A stretch of 64,000 nucleotides of DNA from Flavobacterium branchiarum (GTDB lineage Bacteria; Bacteroidota; Bacteroidia; Flavobacteriales; Flavobacteriaceae). Made by a program: the position numbers and the translations under genes. How positions within the stretch are numbered: the first letter of the stretch is position 1; the number at the start of each line of letters is the position of its first letter. Below the pieces are notes generated by a model. That model was not told where the DNA came from, made no database searches, and saw only the letters and a list, made by a program, of their open reading frames with translations. The stretch lies in contig NZ_JAUFQQ010000005.1 in the NCBI RefSeq assembly GCF_030409845.1, positions 1,860,001 through 1,924,000 on the forward strand, read 5' to 3'. Shown piece after piece: positions 52,890 to 62,038 of this stretch.

Positions 52890-53935
52890 TACAACTGCGC
52901 CTGAATCTTAGCTACTACTTCATCAGGTGAAATTGTTCGCATGGCATCTTCATAACCAGGAACTATTTTATTTCCGTATACAGAGGTTGGTAACAACGGG
53001 AATTTTGTTCTATCCGAAACTAATGCGTTTTCAAGCTTTTGATTAAAAGGTAAAAATCCTGCATACGGATGTGTTGCACCCCAAAGTGAAATCACATTAA
53101 CTCCTAACATAGCAGCAATATGCGCATTTCCGGAGTCCATAGAAAGCATTACATCAAGATTACTAATCAACTTTAATTCTTGTTGAAACTTGATTTTTCC
53201 AGCTACATTTATCACATTAGAATAAGGTTTTGAAAAGGACTCTAAAATTTCAATTTCTTTCTTCCCACCACCGAAAAGTAAAATTGTATGCTCTTTATTT
53301 TCAGCCAATTTAGCAATTACTTCCTGCATTAAATCTAAAGGATAAACTTTAGAATCATACTGTGCAAAAGGGGCAATTCCGATAAGTTTTTGATAACTTT
53401 CTCCTACCAAGTTTGTAATTTCGGCACTTAAAGTTGCTTTTTTAGGAAACTCAGGATTCGATAAATCTAATGAAAATCCAAGCTCTTCAAACACTTTAGC
53501 ATGTCGTTCAAACATGGTTGGTAATTGCTTAAAGATTTTATTTTCAGCACGCATTAATGCCTTTTTAGCATCTCTTGCTTTATCAACAAATGCTGTTTTT
53601 TTTCCGCTTAAAGCGAATAAATTACGAACAATTGTAGAGCGCAAAACATTATGCAAATCAGCAAAAGCATCAATATCAAGCTTTTTTAAATCTTTATATA
53701 AACGCACTAATCCCAAAAACCCTTTATGACGCTCTTTATCATCAAAAGCGAAAAAAGTTAAGTTAGGGATTCCATCAAAAAAAGGTTTAAAAAACGGACG
53801 TGAAATCACCGTTAAATGAACCTCTGGATACTGTTTTACAAAAGCGCGTAAAACAGGAACCGTCATGGCGACATCTCCCATTGCGGAAAGTCTCATGACG
53901 GCTATATGCTTGATTGTATTGGACAATACTGCCAA
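52889..53935 (-). CDS. GT9 family glycosyltransferase (heptosyltransferase-like)
   Basis: This 348-residue GT-B enzyme has the N-terminal MRLSAMGDVAMTVPVLRAF and the C-terminal nucleotide-sugar site SMDSGNAHIAAMLGVNVISLWGATHPYAGFLPF, as in ADP-heptose:LPS heptosyltransferases. It adds a sugar to LPS core or a similar lipid-linked acceptor in the cytoplasm. The DUF4254 gene is 1 base upstream. The stop codon forms the edge of the 7-bp array. Confidence 0.92.
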   Translation of the reverse strand: MAVLSNTIKHIAVMRLSAMGDVAMTVPVLRAFVKQYPEVHLTVISRPFFKPFFDGIPNLTFFAFDDKERHKGFLGLVRLYKDLKKLDIDAFADLHNVLRSTIVRNLFALSGKKTAFVDKARDAKKALMRAENKIFKQLPTMFERHAKVFEELGFSLDLSNPEFPKKATLSAEITNLVGESYQKLIGIAPFAQYDSKVYPLDLMQEVIAKLAENKEHTILLFGGGKKEIEILESFSKPYSNVINVAGKIKFQQELKLISNLDVMLSMDSGNAHIAAMLGVNVISLWGATHPYAGFLPFNQKLENALVSDRTKFPLLPTSVYGNKIVPGYEDAMRTISPDEVVAKIQAQL

Positions 53936-53936
53936 A

Positions 53937-54542
53937 TTATTTTTTATTTTGGTATAAAACAGGATTCAAATCATCGTCGTTGTACATTTTCATTTGCTTG
54001 TACACTTTCATGAATTTATCTCCATTTTCAATATCTGTTAATAAGTCATCAATTGCAGTCGACAAATCACTTCTTTGCTCCAAAAGTACGTTTAATTTTT
54101 CCTGACATTTATCTCTATGTTCTTGTGAAGCTTCTGCACGAGTCGCCTCTTCGTTCATATGATAAATTTTTAAAGCCAAGATAGATAGTCTGTCAAATGC
54201 CCATGCTGGACTTTCAGAATTGATTTTAGCCCCATCTTTTACTTTAACATGGCTGTATTTTTGTAAAAAGTAACTATCGATATATTCTACCATATCAGTA
54301 CGCTCTTGATTAGAAGCATCAATTCTTCTTTTAAGAGTAAGTGCCGCTACAGGATCAATATTTGGATCACGAATAATATCTTCAAAATGCCATTGTACGG
54401 TATCTATCCAGTTTTTTAAATATAATAAATGTTCAAATTTATCTTTAGGATATGGATTGTTTATTGGCTGATCAACATTATCGTATTTATGATAATCTTT
54501 GATGCTTTGTTCGAATACAGAATATGCTAATTTTGAAAACAT
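53937..54542 (-). CDS. DUF4254 domain protein
   Basis: This 201-residue helical protein without signal or membrane segment matches DUF4254 in size and in motifs such as FEHLLYLKNWIDTVQWHFEDIIRDPNIDP and KRRIDASNQERTDMVEYID. Function is unknown. Coupling with the GT9 gene (1 base) points to LPS or envelope sugar metabolism. A TATCTTTG element 20 bases upstream is a likely promoter. Confidence 0.87.
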   Translation of the reverse strand: MFSKLAYSVFEQSIKDYHKYDNVDQPINNPYPKDKFEHLLYLKNWIDTVQWHFEDIIRDPNIDPVAALTLKRRIDASNQERTDMVEYIDSYFLQKYSHVKVKDGAKINSESPAWAFDRLSILALKIYHMNEEATRAEASQEHRDKCQEKLNVLLEQRSDLSTAIDDLLTDIENGDKFMKVYKQMKMYNDDDLNPVLYQNKK

Positions 54543-54562
54543 GTCTTTAAATTTTATAGATA

Positions 54563-54570
54563 CAAAGATA
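54563..54570 (-). promoter_or_regulatory. -7 element of the DUF4254-GT9 pair
   Basis: TATCTTTG on the - strand fits TAnnTTTG and lies 20 bases before the DUF4254 start codon, giving a leader of about 13 bases. The -33 part is not evident. Confidence 0.45.
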
Positions 54571-54655
54571 CTTTTTATACTTTTATAAAAAAATATCCAA
54601 TCATAAATCTATTTCTCACAAATTTAGATTTAAAAATAAATTAAAAAACACCAAC

Positions 54656-55309
54656 ATGCAGATTCATTATTTATCCGAAAACAACAGTGTATTAAACCAT
54701 TTTTTAGGTCAGATACGAAATATAAAAGTTCAAAACGATAGTATGCGTTTTCGAAGAAATATTGAGCGTATCGGTGAGATTATGGCGTACGAGATAAGTA
54801 AAGATCTCTCTTATAAAAATGTTGAAATTGAAACTCCTCTAGGCACGAAAAGCACTACTGAAATTGATGATAAACTTATTTTATGCTCCATTTTACGTGC
54901 TGGATTGCCCTTACATATAGGTTTCTTAAATTACTTTGATGAAGCCGAAAATGGCTTTGTTTCTGCAAGCAGACATCACCCAAACAACGATGATGAATTT
55001 GTAATTTTAGTTGAATATCAAGCGTTATCTAGTATCAATAACAAAACTGTTTTATTAATCGATCCAATGCTTGCAACTGGACAATCTATTGTTGCTGTAT
55101 ATGAGAAATTAATACAAAATGGTGCTCCAAAAGAAATGCATCTTGCTGTTGTGATTGCTGCTCCAGAAGGTGTTGCTTATCTAGAAAAACATCTTCCTGA
55201 CTCCTGTCATTTATGGATTGCTGCTTTGGATAGTAACTTAAACGAGAAAAATTACATTGTTCCTGGATTAGGAGATGCTGGTGATTTAGCCTACGGAAAT
55301 AAGTTATAA
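54656..55309 (+). CDS. upp: Uracil phosphoribosyltransferase
   Basis: This 217-residue phosphoribosyltransferase has the PRPP loop LLIDPMLATGQS (about residues 134-145) and ends with the uracil-binding YIVPGLGDAGDLAYG, both diagnostic for UPRT. It makes UMP from uracil and PRPP (pyrimidine salvage). Its last 6 bases overlap the end of the convergent DUF6427 gene, leaving no room for a separate terminator. Confidence 0.96.
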   Translation: MQIHYLSENNSVLNHFLGQIRNIKVQNDSMRFRRNIERIGEIMAYEISKDLSYKNVEIETPLGTKSTTEIDDKLILCSILRAGLPLHIGFLNYFDEAENGFVSASRHHPNNDDEFVILVEYQALSSINNKTVLLIDPMLATGQSIVAVYEKLIQNGAPKEMHLAVVIAAPEGVAYLEKHLPDSCHLWIAALDSNLNEKNYIVPGLGDAGDLAYGNKL

Positions 55310-56233
55310 TTGTGAGAAAAAAGTAAAAAGACTACACAAAATTAAGACTCCAAAAACAATTTCATTACTGAGTTTGTTTTGTGAAAACTCTATATGACTT
55401 GACCCCATAATAGCCAAAGGGGCAACTGTAAACAATAATAAATCATTGCTTTTGTTAGGAGATATTAAAAACACAAGAACTCCAATAAAGAAATAAGCTA
55501 CGATTTTTTTATACGAAGAATGTAGTAATAATGGTCTATTTGATAAAGTCATTAACAATGAAACAACAAAGAATAATGCAACTGCAACGTATATAGATAA
55601 AGCTCCATTTTGATAACTATTAGTGAAGTAGTTAATCCTAAAATCAACTATTACACGGTTCTGAAAAAATGCAATTATATCGATATTAAATAATACAGCC
55701 ACTAATGAAAAAAGTGTTGCAATGGTAAAGAGTGCTATAAATGGTAAAATCCAGTTTCTATAATCTCCTGCAACGTGAAAAATAATTGATATAAATACCA
55801 ATACCATAAATAAAATACTCCAAAATTGGAACAACGAAGCTAATAAAATCCATAATGAAGCATCAAATATTTTTTCTTTTGATGCTTTCAGGGATTGTAA
55901 TGATAACAGTCTACGGAGCGCCAATAAAACAAAGAAATTAGCTAGTAAAATGTTTGGATTATTAAATGCAGAAGGAAAAAACAGGCTTAACAATAAATAA
56001 AAAAATATCGTGTAACCATTGTCTTTACTAAGTCCGTTCTTCTTAACAACAAAACTTGTTATCAACATCGATCCTAAAACAACTATCAATAAACTTATTT
56101 TTTCAGAAATTGAAATAGCCGATTTGGTCCAAGAAATATCTTGAAATTGAAAGATGAAAAAGAAAACCAGCATCAAAATTACAACCAAAGAATAATTTAA
56201 TGGTGTAGATTTTTTAAAAACACTTGTTATCAT
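55304..56233 (-). CDS. DUF6427 membrane protein
   Basis: This 309-residue protein has about nine membrane helices from residue 12 to 305 and short loops. It fits DUF6427 of flavobacteria by size and by its place next to DUF6341 and purD. No function is known. It is convergent with upp (6-base overlap). The + strand promoter for the DUF6341 gene lies partly inside its first codons. Confidence 0.8.
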   Translation of the reverse strand: MITSVFKKSTPLNYSLVVILMLVFFFIFQFQDISWTKSAISISEKISLLIVVLGSMLITSFVVKKNGLSKDNGYTIFFYLLLSLFFPSAFNNPNILLANFFVLLALRRLLSLQSLKASKEKIFDASLWILLASLFQFWSILFMVLVFISIIFHVAGDYRNWILPFIALFTIATLFSLVAVLFNIDIIAFFQNRVIVDFRINYFTNSYQNGALSIYVAVALFFVVSLLMTLSNRPLLLHSSYKKIVAYFFIGVLVFLISPNKSNDLLLFTVAPLAIMGSSHIEFSQNKLSNEIVFGVLILCSLFTFFSQL

Positions 56234-56253
56234 AAGGATATTTTATACTTTTG
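56224..56253 (+). promoter_or_regulatory. Complete Bacteroidota-type promoter upstream of DUF6341
   Basis: TTG (56224-56226), a 19-base spacer and TACTTTTG (56246-56253) match the consensus at both boxes. It is the best-formed promoter I found in the window. It would give a leader of about 115 bases before the ATG at 56377 and starts inside the divergent DUF6427 gene. Confidence 0.65.
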
Positions 56254-56376
56254 TGACTGTAAATATAATACTTGTTTAAAAAGGAAACCAACAACTTGAA
56301 ATAAAGATTCTGAATATCGGGATTTATAACTTCAATGTGTTACAAAACAATAAATAACAAAATAATTTTATAAATT

Positions 56377-56607
56377 ATGACAACTTTTTTTGAAGGAATA
56401 CAGTACTTATTCGTAAACATTTTATTTGCTCCACTTGATTTTTTACGTTCATTAGAACTTGTATCATGGTTTGGCGCTAATACAATTAACTGGATTTTCA
56501 TGATCATTTGTGCTGCTGCAATGGTATATTGGATCAAACAATTACGCATTTTTGATGCTCAAGGAACAGAAAATCAAGATACAACGGCTCACTCTTTCTT
56601 AAAGTAA
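56377..56607 (+). CDS. DUF6341 small membrane protein
   Basis: This 76-residue protein has one or two hydrophobic segments (about 8-24 and 36-55) and a polar tail. It fits DUF6341 by size and context. The unusual long leader (about 115 bases) might hold control elements, but I see no recognised riboswitch. Its end overlaps the convergent purD gene by 9 bases. Confidence 0.78.
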   Translation: MTTFFEGIQYLFVNILFAPLDFLRSLELVSWFGANTINWIFMIICAAAMVYWIKQLRIFDAQGTENQDTTAHSFLK

Positions 56608-57873
56608 GTCAAAGCCGATATCTTTTCTAAAATACATCTTATCAAAATTTAGCTTGTCTATGTTTTGATAAGATTTTTTTATGGCCTCTTGAAAATTATC
56701 TCCATACGAAGTTACAGCAAGAACTCTACCTCCATTACTTAAGACAGCACCATTATCTAATTTTGTTCCTGCATGGAAAACAATAGAGTCAGAAATATTC
56801 TCTAATCCTGAAATTACTTTTCCTTTTTCAAAATCTTCTGGATATCCACCTGAAACAACCATAATTGTTGTAGCACTTCTTGGATCAACCTCTAAAGAAA
56901 TTGTATCTAGTTTTTCATTGGCAACAGCCAAAAACAATTCTACTAAGTCTGTTTTTAATCTTGGAACTACAACTTCAGTTTCTGGATCTCCCATTCTTAC
57001 ATTGTATTCTATTACAATCGGTTCATTATTTACATTTATTAAACCAATAAATACAAAACCTTTGTACTCAATTCCGTCTTTTTGAAAACCTTCTATAGTT
57101 GGTTTTACAATGCGTGTTTCGATTTTTTCCATTAAAACAGCATCAACATAAGGAACTGGAGAAACTGCTCCCATACCACCTGTATTTAAGCCTGTGTCGC
57201 CTTCTCCAATACGTTTGTAATCTTTAGCAGTTGGAAGTATTTTATAACTTTTGCCATCTGTTAATACAAAACAGCTTAATTCGATTCCGTCTAAGAATTC
57301 TTCGATAACAACTTTTGAACTTGCTGCACCAAATTTTTCATGAACCAACATGTTTCTTAGTTCAGTTTTAGCTTCTTCTAAATCTTGAATAATCAAAACT
57401 CCTTTTCCTGCTGCCAAACCATCTGCTTTTAAAACAAATGGAGGTTGTAATGTTTCTAAAAACGCACATCCTTTTTCTACTGTTTCTGCAGTAAAACTAT
57501 CGTAAGCAGCTGTTGGGATATTATGTTTCATCAAAAATTCTTTAGCAAACTCTTTACTTCCTTCAAGTTGAGCGCCTATTTTTGATGGTCCGATAACCGG
57601 AATATCCTTTAAACTTTCGTCATTTTTAAAATAATCGTAAATCCCTTTTACCAATGGATCTTCGGGTCCAACGACAACCATACCTATATTTTCCTGAAGA
57701 ACTAAAGCTTTTATTGCTTCAAAATCAGTTGGACTAATATTTATATTGTGAGCAATAGCAGCTGTTCCAGCATTTCCTGGTGCTACAAAAAGTTTGTCGC
57801 ATAGCGGACTTTGAATCATTTTCCATGCAAATGCATGCTCTCTTCCTCCTGAACCCAATAGTAAAATTGTCAT
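56599..57873 (-). CDS. purD: Phosphoribosylamine-glycine ligase
   Basis: This 424-residue ATP-grasp enzyme makes GAR from phosphoribosylamine, glycine and ATP, the second step of purine synthesis. GSGGREHAFAWKM at the start, VVGPEDPLVKGI, VLKADGLAAGKGVLI and NTGGMGAVSPVPY are the family motifs. It is transcribed alone from a TATTTTTGC element 23 bases upstream and overlaps DUF6341 at its 3' end. Confidence 0.97.
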   Translation of the reverse strand: MTILLLGSGGREHAFAWKMIQSPLCDKLFVAPGNAGTAAIAHNINISPTDFEAIKALVLQENIGMVVVGPEDPLVKGIYDYFKNDESLKDIPVIGPSKIGAQLEGSKEFAKEFLMKHNIPTAAYDSFTAETVEKGCAFLETLQPPFVLKADGLAAGKGVLIIQDLEEAKTELRNMLVHEKFGAASSKVVIEEFLDGIELSCFVLTDGKSYKILPTAKDYKRIGEGDTGLNTGGMGAVSPVPYVDAVLMEKIETRIVKPTIEGFQKDGIEYKGFVFIGLINVNNEPIVIEYNVRMGDPETEVVVPRLKTDLVELFLAVANEKLDTISLEVDPRSATTIMVVSGGYPEDFEKGKVISGLENISDSIVFHAGTKLDNGAVLSNGGRVLAVTSYGDNFQEAIKKSYQNIDKLNFDKMYFRKDIGFDLL

Positions 57874-57896
57874 TGTATAGTTGTATTAGTTGTGGT

Positions 57897-57905
57897 GCAA
57901 AAATA
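57897..57905 (-). promoter_or_regulatory. -7 element of purD
   Basis: TATTTTTGC on the - strand fits TAnnTTTG and lies 23 bases before the purD start. No -33 TTG at the normal spacing. No PurR-box-like palindrome or guanine riboswitch was seen in this 111-base divergent region. Confidence 0.5.
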
Positions 57906-57996
57906 ATTGCTTTTAACCTTAAAACAGAATTAATTTTTAAAAAGTTGTTGGTTCTTCATTTTTAGTTGTTAGTAAGTATTATTTTTGATTAAATAT

Positions 57997-59349
57997 ATGC
58001 TCCAAATGCTTCGACTTTTTGATCTTAGTCTTTTCATAAACGGCTTTCCTATTCAGGAAGCTAAAGCTGAATTGCATAAAATAATTCAATTTTCTGAAGA
58101 AGATCATGCTCAATTTATTAAGTATAAAAAAGAAGAAATCGTTGCTTTTCATTTGCATAATAATCCTTTTTATGCCGAATTAGTTGGTTCAATAAATGCC
58201 AATAACTGGGATGATTTACCGATTTTAAATAAACAAAATTTACAAATACCTCTTTCAGCGCGACTTTCAAAAGGATACAATACTAAAAACATTTATTGCA
58301 ACAAAACATCGGGATCAAGCGGAACTCCTTTTGTTTTTGCAAAAGATAAATATTGTCACGCTTTAACTTGGGCTTCAAACAGTATGCGTTTTGGTTGGTA
58401 CGGAATCGATTTTAATACTTCATATCAAGCTCGTTTTTATGGTATTCCGATGGATTTTATTGGAAATAAAAAAGAACGGTTTAAAGACTTTTTAAGTAAC
58501 CGCTTACGTTTTCCTGTATTTAATTTGTCTGATGCTGTTTTAGAAAAGTTTTTACAGAAATTCAGAACCAAAAAATTCGATTACCTCAATGGTTATACAA
58601 CTTCAATTGTTGTATTTGCTAAGTTTTTAGAAAAAAGAGATATCGTTTTAAAAGTTATCTGTCCCTCATTAAAAGCTTGTTTTGTCACTTCCGAAATGCT
58701 TTTTGAGTCTGATAAAAAGTGCTTAGAAAAACAATTGGGTATTCCAATTATTAATGAATACGGAGCATCTGAACTTGATTTAATAGCTTTCGAAAACCCA
58801 AAAGGCGAATGGCAAATTAATTCAGAAACTCTTTTTGTAGAAATTTTAAATGAAGATAATCAGCCTGTGCCTAATGGAACTGAAGGTAGAATTGTAATTA
58901 CATCGCTATTCAACAAAGCACATCCGTTTATTCGATACGACGTTGGTGATATTGGAGTTCTCGATAAAAAAAGCACTTTACAAAAACCAATTCTTAAAAA
59001 GCTTATTGGAAGAACAAATGATGTCGCAATTTTACCAAGTGGTAAAAAATCGCCTGGTTTAACGTTTTATTACATAACTAAAAGTATAATTGAAGACGAT
59101 GGAAATGTAAAAGAATTTGTCATCAAACAGACCTTATTAGATACTTTTGAAATTGAATATGTAAGTGAAAAAGAACTAGATAGTAAACAAATACAAAATA
59201 TTGAAAAAGCAATTTCTTTATATTTAGAGCCTAACTTAAACTTTCTATTCATTAGAAAAAATAATCTGGAACGAACCAATCGTGGAAAATTAAAACAGTT
59301 CAAATCATTTTATATTATAAGTAAAATCTTATATTTGTTTTTTAATTAA
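57997..59349 (+). CDS. PaaK-like adenylate-forming enzyme of the polysaccharide locus
   Basis: This 450-residue enzyme has the adenylation loop KTSGSSGTPFVFAKD, the segment NEYGASELDLIAF and the GDIG hinge of the PaaK family. I start at the ATG at 57997. A TTG at 57985 is in frame, and another ATG at 58006 is possible because a TATTTTTG element ends at 57987. Members of this group next to sugar genes (CapK-like) are thought to activate acids for decorating polysaccharides. The following glycan genes support that, though they are on the other strand. It differs clearly from the ligase at 22929. Confidence 0.82.
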   Translation: MLQMLRLFDLSLFINGFPIQEAKAELHKIIQFSEEDHAQFIKYKKEEIVAFHLHNNPFYAELVGSINANNWDDLPILNKQNLQIPLSARLSKGYNTKNIYCNKTSGSSGTPFVFAKDKYCHALTWASNSMRFGWYGIDFNTSYQARFYGIPMDFIGNKKERFKDFLSNRLRFPVFNLSDAVLEKFLQKFRTKKFDYLNGYTTSIVVFAKFLEKRDIVLKVICPSLKACFVTSEMLFESDKKCLEKQLGIPIINEYGASELDLIAFENPKGEWQINSETLFVEILNEDNQPVPNGTEGRIVITSLFNKAHPFIRYDVGDIGVLDKKSTLQKPILKKLIGRTNDVAILPSGKKSPGLTFYYITKSIIEDDGNVKEFVIKQTLLDTFEIEYVSEKELDSKQIQNIEKAISLYLEPNLNFLFIRKNNLERTNRGKLKQFKSFYIISKILYLFFN

Positions 59350-59355
59350 AAACTT

Positions 59356-59883
59356 ATGTCAGATCAATCCATACTCTCAGAAGAAACTATTTCAAACAAA
59401 ATATACTTGATTCGCAATCAAAAAATAATGCTAGATCGTGATTTGGCGCTACTTTATGGTATCGAAACTAAGGCTTTAAAACAAGCAGTAAAAAGGAATA
59501 TCTCAAGATTTCCAGATGACTTCATGTTTGAACTTACCAAAATAGAGTTTGAGAATTGGAGGTCACAATTTGTGACCTCCAATTCTGATAAGATGGGTTT
59601 ACGCCATAGCCCAATGGCATTTACAGAACATGGTGTTCTTATGCTGTCAAGCGTCCTCAAAAGTGATAAAGCAATTCAGACAAACATTCAAATCATGCGT
59701 ATTTTCACCAAAGTGCGACAAATGCTTTTGGATACTACAGAAATTAAGATAGATATACTTCAAATACAAAAAAAGTTAGAAAATCATGATAAAAATATCG
59801 AATTGGTTTTTTCCTATTTGGATGAATTAACTGAGAAAAAAGAAACTGATACGGAAAGAATAAAAATTGGGTACAAAAAATAA
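59356..59883 (+). CDS. ORF6N domain protein
   Basis: This 175-residue protein has an ORF6N domain at residues of about 10-95: IYLIRNQKIMLDRDLALLYGIETKALKQAVKRN followed by RFPDDFMFEL and AFTEHGVLMLSSVLKSDKA. A coiled coil closes it (120-165). ORF6N is found in phage and mobile-element regulators (KilA-N type neighbours) and is common in Bacteroidota chromosomes. It probably binds DNA. The coding sequence contains a perfect 35-base palindrome at 59552-59586. It starts 6 bases after the PaaK-like gene. Confidence 0.87.
   Translation: MSDQSILSEETISNKIYLIRNQKIMLDRDLALLYGIETKALKQAVKRNISRFPDDFMFELTKIEFENWRSQFVTSNSDKMGLRHSPMAFTEHGVLMLSSVLKSDKAIQTNIQIMRIFTKVRQMLLDTTEIKIDILQIQKKLENHDKNIELVFSYLDELTEKKETDTERIKIGYKK
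59552..59586. repeat. Perfect 35-nt palindrome inside the ORF6N gene
   Basis: The arms AGAATTGGAGGTCACAA and TTGTGACCTCCAATTCT (17 bases each) surround a single T and encode WRSQFVTSNS in frame. Such a long perfect palindrome is very unlikely by chance in coding DNA. It could be an operator for the protein itself or a target of another DNA-binding protein, or it may reflect RNA structure. Confidence 0.9.
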
Positions 59884-59921
59884 ACTCTTAATGATTTAAA
59901 TTCTGAATTGTAACTAAAAGA

Positions 59922-60686
59922 TTATTTGGATTTTATATAACGAGGTTTAACAGCCAATTGTGTAAATAAAAATCGAGTCATCAATAAAATAGAAAACACA
60001 AGATTATAACCATGAAATTCTCTGTAAACACAGAAGTTGTGCCTAATTAATTTAAATTTTGACGATGACATAGAATCTTTTCTAATTCTATAGAAGGCTA
60101 AAGATTCAGGAATAGGTTTTGTTGTTTTGACTTGCTTTAAAATCGTAAGCCACAGTCGCCAATCTTGTCTTTTTTGAGTGGCTTCAATTTTAATTTTTCC
60201 AAAAAAATCTGTATCGTAGATTGCAGTTAAATTACCCACATAATTACAATAAAATAGTTGATTGTAGTTTAAATTTAATGGTGCTTCTACCCTTCTATTA
60301 AGGTTATTTCCTTCTTCGTCTATACAATCATAAAAACTAAAGGTAAAGGGTAATTGATGTGTTTTAAGAAATCCTATTTGCTTTTCTAATTTTAAAGAAC
60401 TCCATAAATCATCAGCGTCAAGAAATGCTATGTATCTTCCACTTGCATTATGCAAAGCCACATTTCTAGCAAAACCATTGCCTGAATTTTTATCTAATTG
60501 ATTAATTTTTATACGATTATCGTTTTCAGAAAACTGTGTAATAATAGCAAATGTATTATCAGTCGAAGCATCATCAACCAAAATAATTTCCCAATTCCGA
60601 TAAGTCTGATTCTGCACAGACTCAATTGCTTCACCAATGAATTTTTCACAATTATAGGTCGGAATTATAATAGAAACTAAATCCAT
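59922..60686 (-). CDS. Family 2 glycosyltransferase
   Basis: This 254-residue GT-A enzyme has SIIIPTYNCEKFIGEAIESVQNQTY, ILVDDASTDNT and the metal site FLDADDLW. It adds a sugar to a lipid-linked glycan. It is the last gene of a three-gene - strand run, with one base of overlap with the polyprenyl glycosylphosphotransferase. The end is only 38 bases from the convergent ORF6N gene, and no terminator hairpin is seen between them. Confidence 0.92.
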   Translation of the reverse strand: MDLVSIIIPTYNCEKFIGEAIESVQNQTYRNWEIILVDDASTDNTFAIITQFSENDNRIKINQLDKNSGNGFARNVALHNASGRYIAFLDADDLWSSLKLEKQIGFLKTHQLPFTFSFYDCIDEEGNNLNRRVEAPLNLNYNQLFYCNYVGNLTAIYDTDFFGKIKIEATQKRQDWRLWLTILKQVKTTKPIPESLAFYRIRKDSMSSSKFKLIRHNFCVYREFHGYNLVFSILLMTRFLFTQLAVKPRYIKSK

Positions 60687-62038
60687 TAATATGCTTTTTC
60701 GTCGCCTTTTAGCGTATTACTGATTGTATCAAAAATGATTTTTATATCTAGTAAAATAGACCAGTTTTCCATATAAAAAATATCATATTTAACTCGGTTA
60801 ATAATATCTTTATCGGATTCTACTTCACCACGAAAACCACTCGTTTGTGCTAATCCTGTAATACCAGGTTTAACAAAATGCCGTACCATAAATTTGTTAA
60901 TTTTAAGCGCATAAACCTCTGTTACGCTTAACATATGAGGTCTAGGTCCAACAACCGACATATTCCCCATTAAAACGTTGAAAAACTGAGGTAATTCATC
61001 AATACTGGTCTTACGGATAAACTTACCAATTTTAGTGATTCTTTCATCGTTTTTGGAAGCCAAATTTAAATGTGCTTCATCATTTAGTCTCATGGAGCGA
61101 AACTTATAACAATAGAACACTTTATTATTCAATCCGTTTCTCTTTTGTTTGAAAAAAATAGGCCCTTTTGTTTCCGATTTTATCAAAATCCCTATGATTG
61201 GTGTTAGCCATGAAAGTATTCCAACTATGACCATCGTAGAGAAAATTATATCAAAAACACGTTTGACAACTTTATTAAAATTTTCATCTAAACGAATATT
61301 TCTTAACTTAAGAACTGGAATATAATCATAATATTCGAACATAAAATTTCTAAAAAACACTTGTTTATCGTCAGGAATAAATTTTATAGTCTTCAAATTA
61401 TTATCAGCAAAATGAATAAGATCACTCATTTGCTGTTGTGATAAATCAACCATAGAGCAATACATTTCGTCAATTTTATTTAGTAAAACAAAATCTAGCA
61501 TTTGATCGATTTGACATTCTTTATCACTGTCGATATCAAATACATGTATCAGCTTATAACCATAATCTAAATTATCAGTAAAAAAATTATATAGTGGAGC
61601 AACACTCTCACTATTCCCTAATAAAACTACTCTTCTAGAGTTGCCTCCATATAGTACTCTAAATCTTTTTAAGAAAAAATAAATAGAAAATTTAATCGTT
61701 AATATCACCAAAAATGATAAACTATTAAATATAATTATTGCCGGTAAACTTATCCTTTTTGAATAGAAAAAAACCAATGCAAAAACGACTAAACTAAATA
61801 ATATATATTGCTTAAGCGCACAGTTTAAAATAGCTATTACTTTGGTATATCGATATACCTCATAAAAGCCTAAATATGCAGCAATATACACCCAAGAAAA
61901 ACTCAGTATTATAGGAAATAGTATATTGTTAACAGGAAAATCAATTATATAAACCGCAAATACATTGATGATAATTAAATCTATCAAATAGGAGAAAGGC
62001 CGAATATATCCTGAATATCTTCCTGTTTTTGTTCGCAT
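60686..62038 (-). CDS. Polyprenyl glycosylphosphotransferase (WcaJ/WbaP type)
   Basis: This 450-residue membrane enzyme starts polysaccharide synthesis by linking a sugar phosphate to undecaprenyl phosphate. It has four membrane helices in the first 125 residues, a Rossmann-like middle domain (about 140-245), a membrane re-entrant helix (about 268-290), and the catalytic domain with FKQKRNGLNNKVFYCYKFRSM and VGPRPHM. The gene is directly adjacent to the SDR gene and overlaps GT2 by one base. Confidence 0.93.
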   Translation of the reverse strand: MRTKTGRYSGYIRPFSYLIDLIIINVFAVYIIDFPVNNILFPIILSFSWVYIAAYLGFYEVYRYTKVIAILNCALKQYILFSLVVFALVFFYSKRISLPAIIIFNSLSFLVILTIKFSIYFFLKRFRVLYGGNSRRVVLLGNSESVAPLYNFFTDNLDYGYKLIHVFDIDSDKECQIDQMLDFVLLNKIDEMYCSMVDLSQQQMSDLIHFADNNLKTIKFIPDDKQVFFRNFMFEYYDYIPVLKLRNIRLDENFNKVVKRVFDIIFSTMVIVGILSWLTPIIGILIKSETKGPIFFKQKRNGLNNKVFYCYKFRSMRLNDEAHLNLASKNDERITKIGKFIRKTSIDELPQFFNVLMGNMSVVGPRPHMLSVTEVYALKINKFMVRHFVKPGITGLAQTSGFRGEVESDKDIINRVKYDIFYMENWSILLDIKIIFDTISNTLKGDEKAY

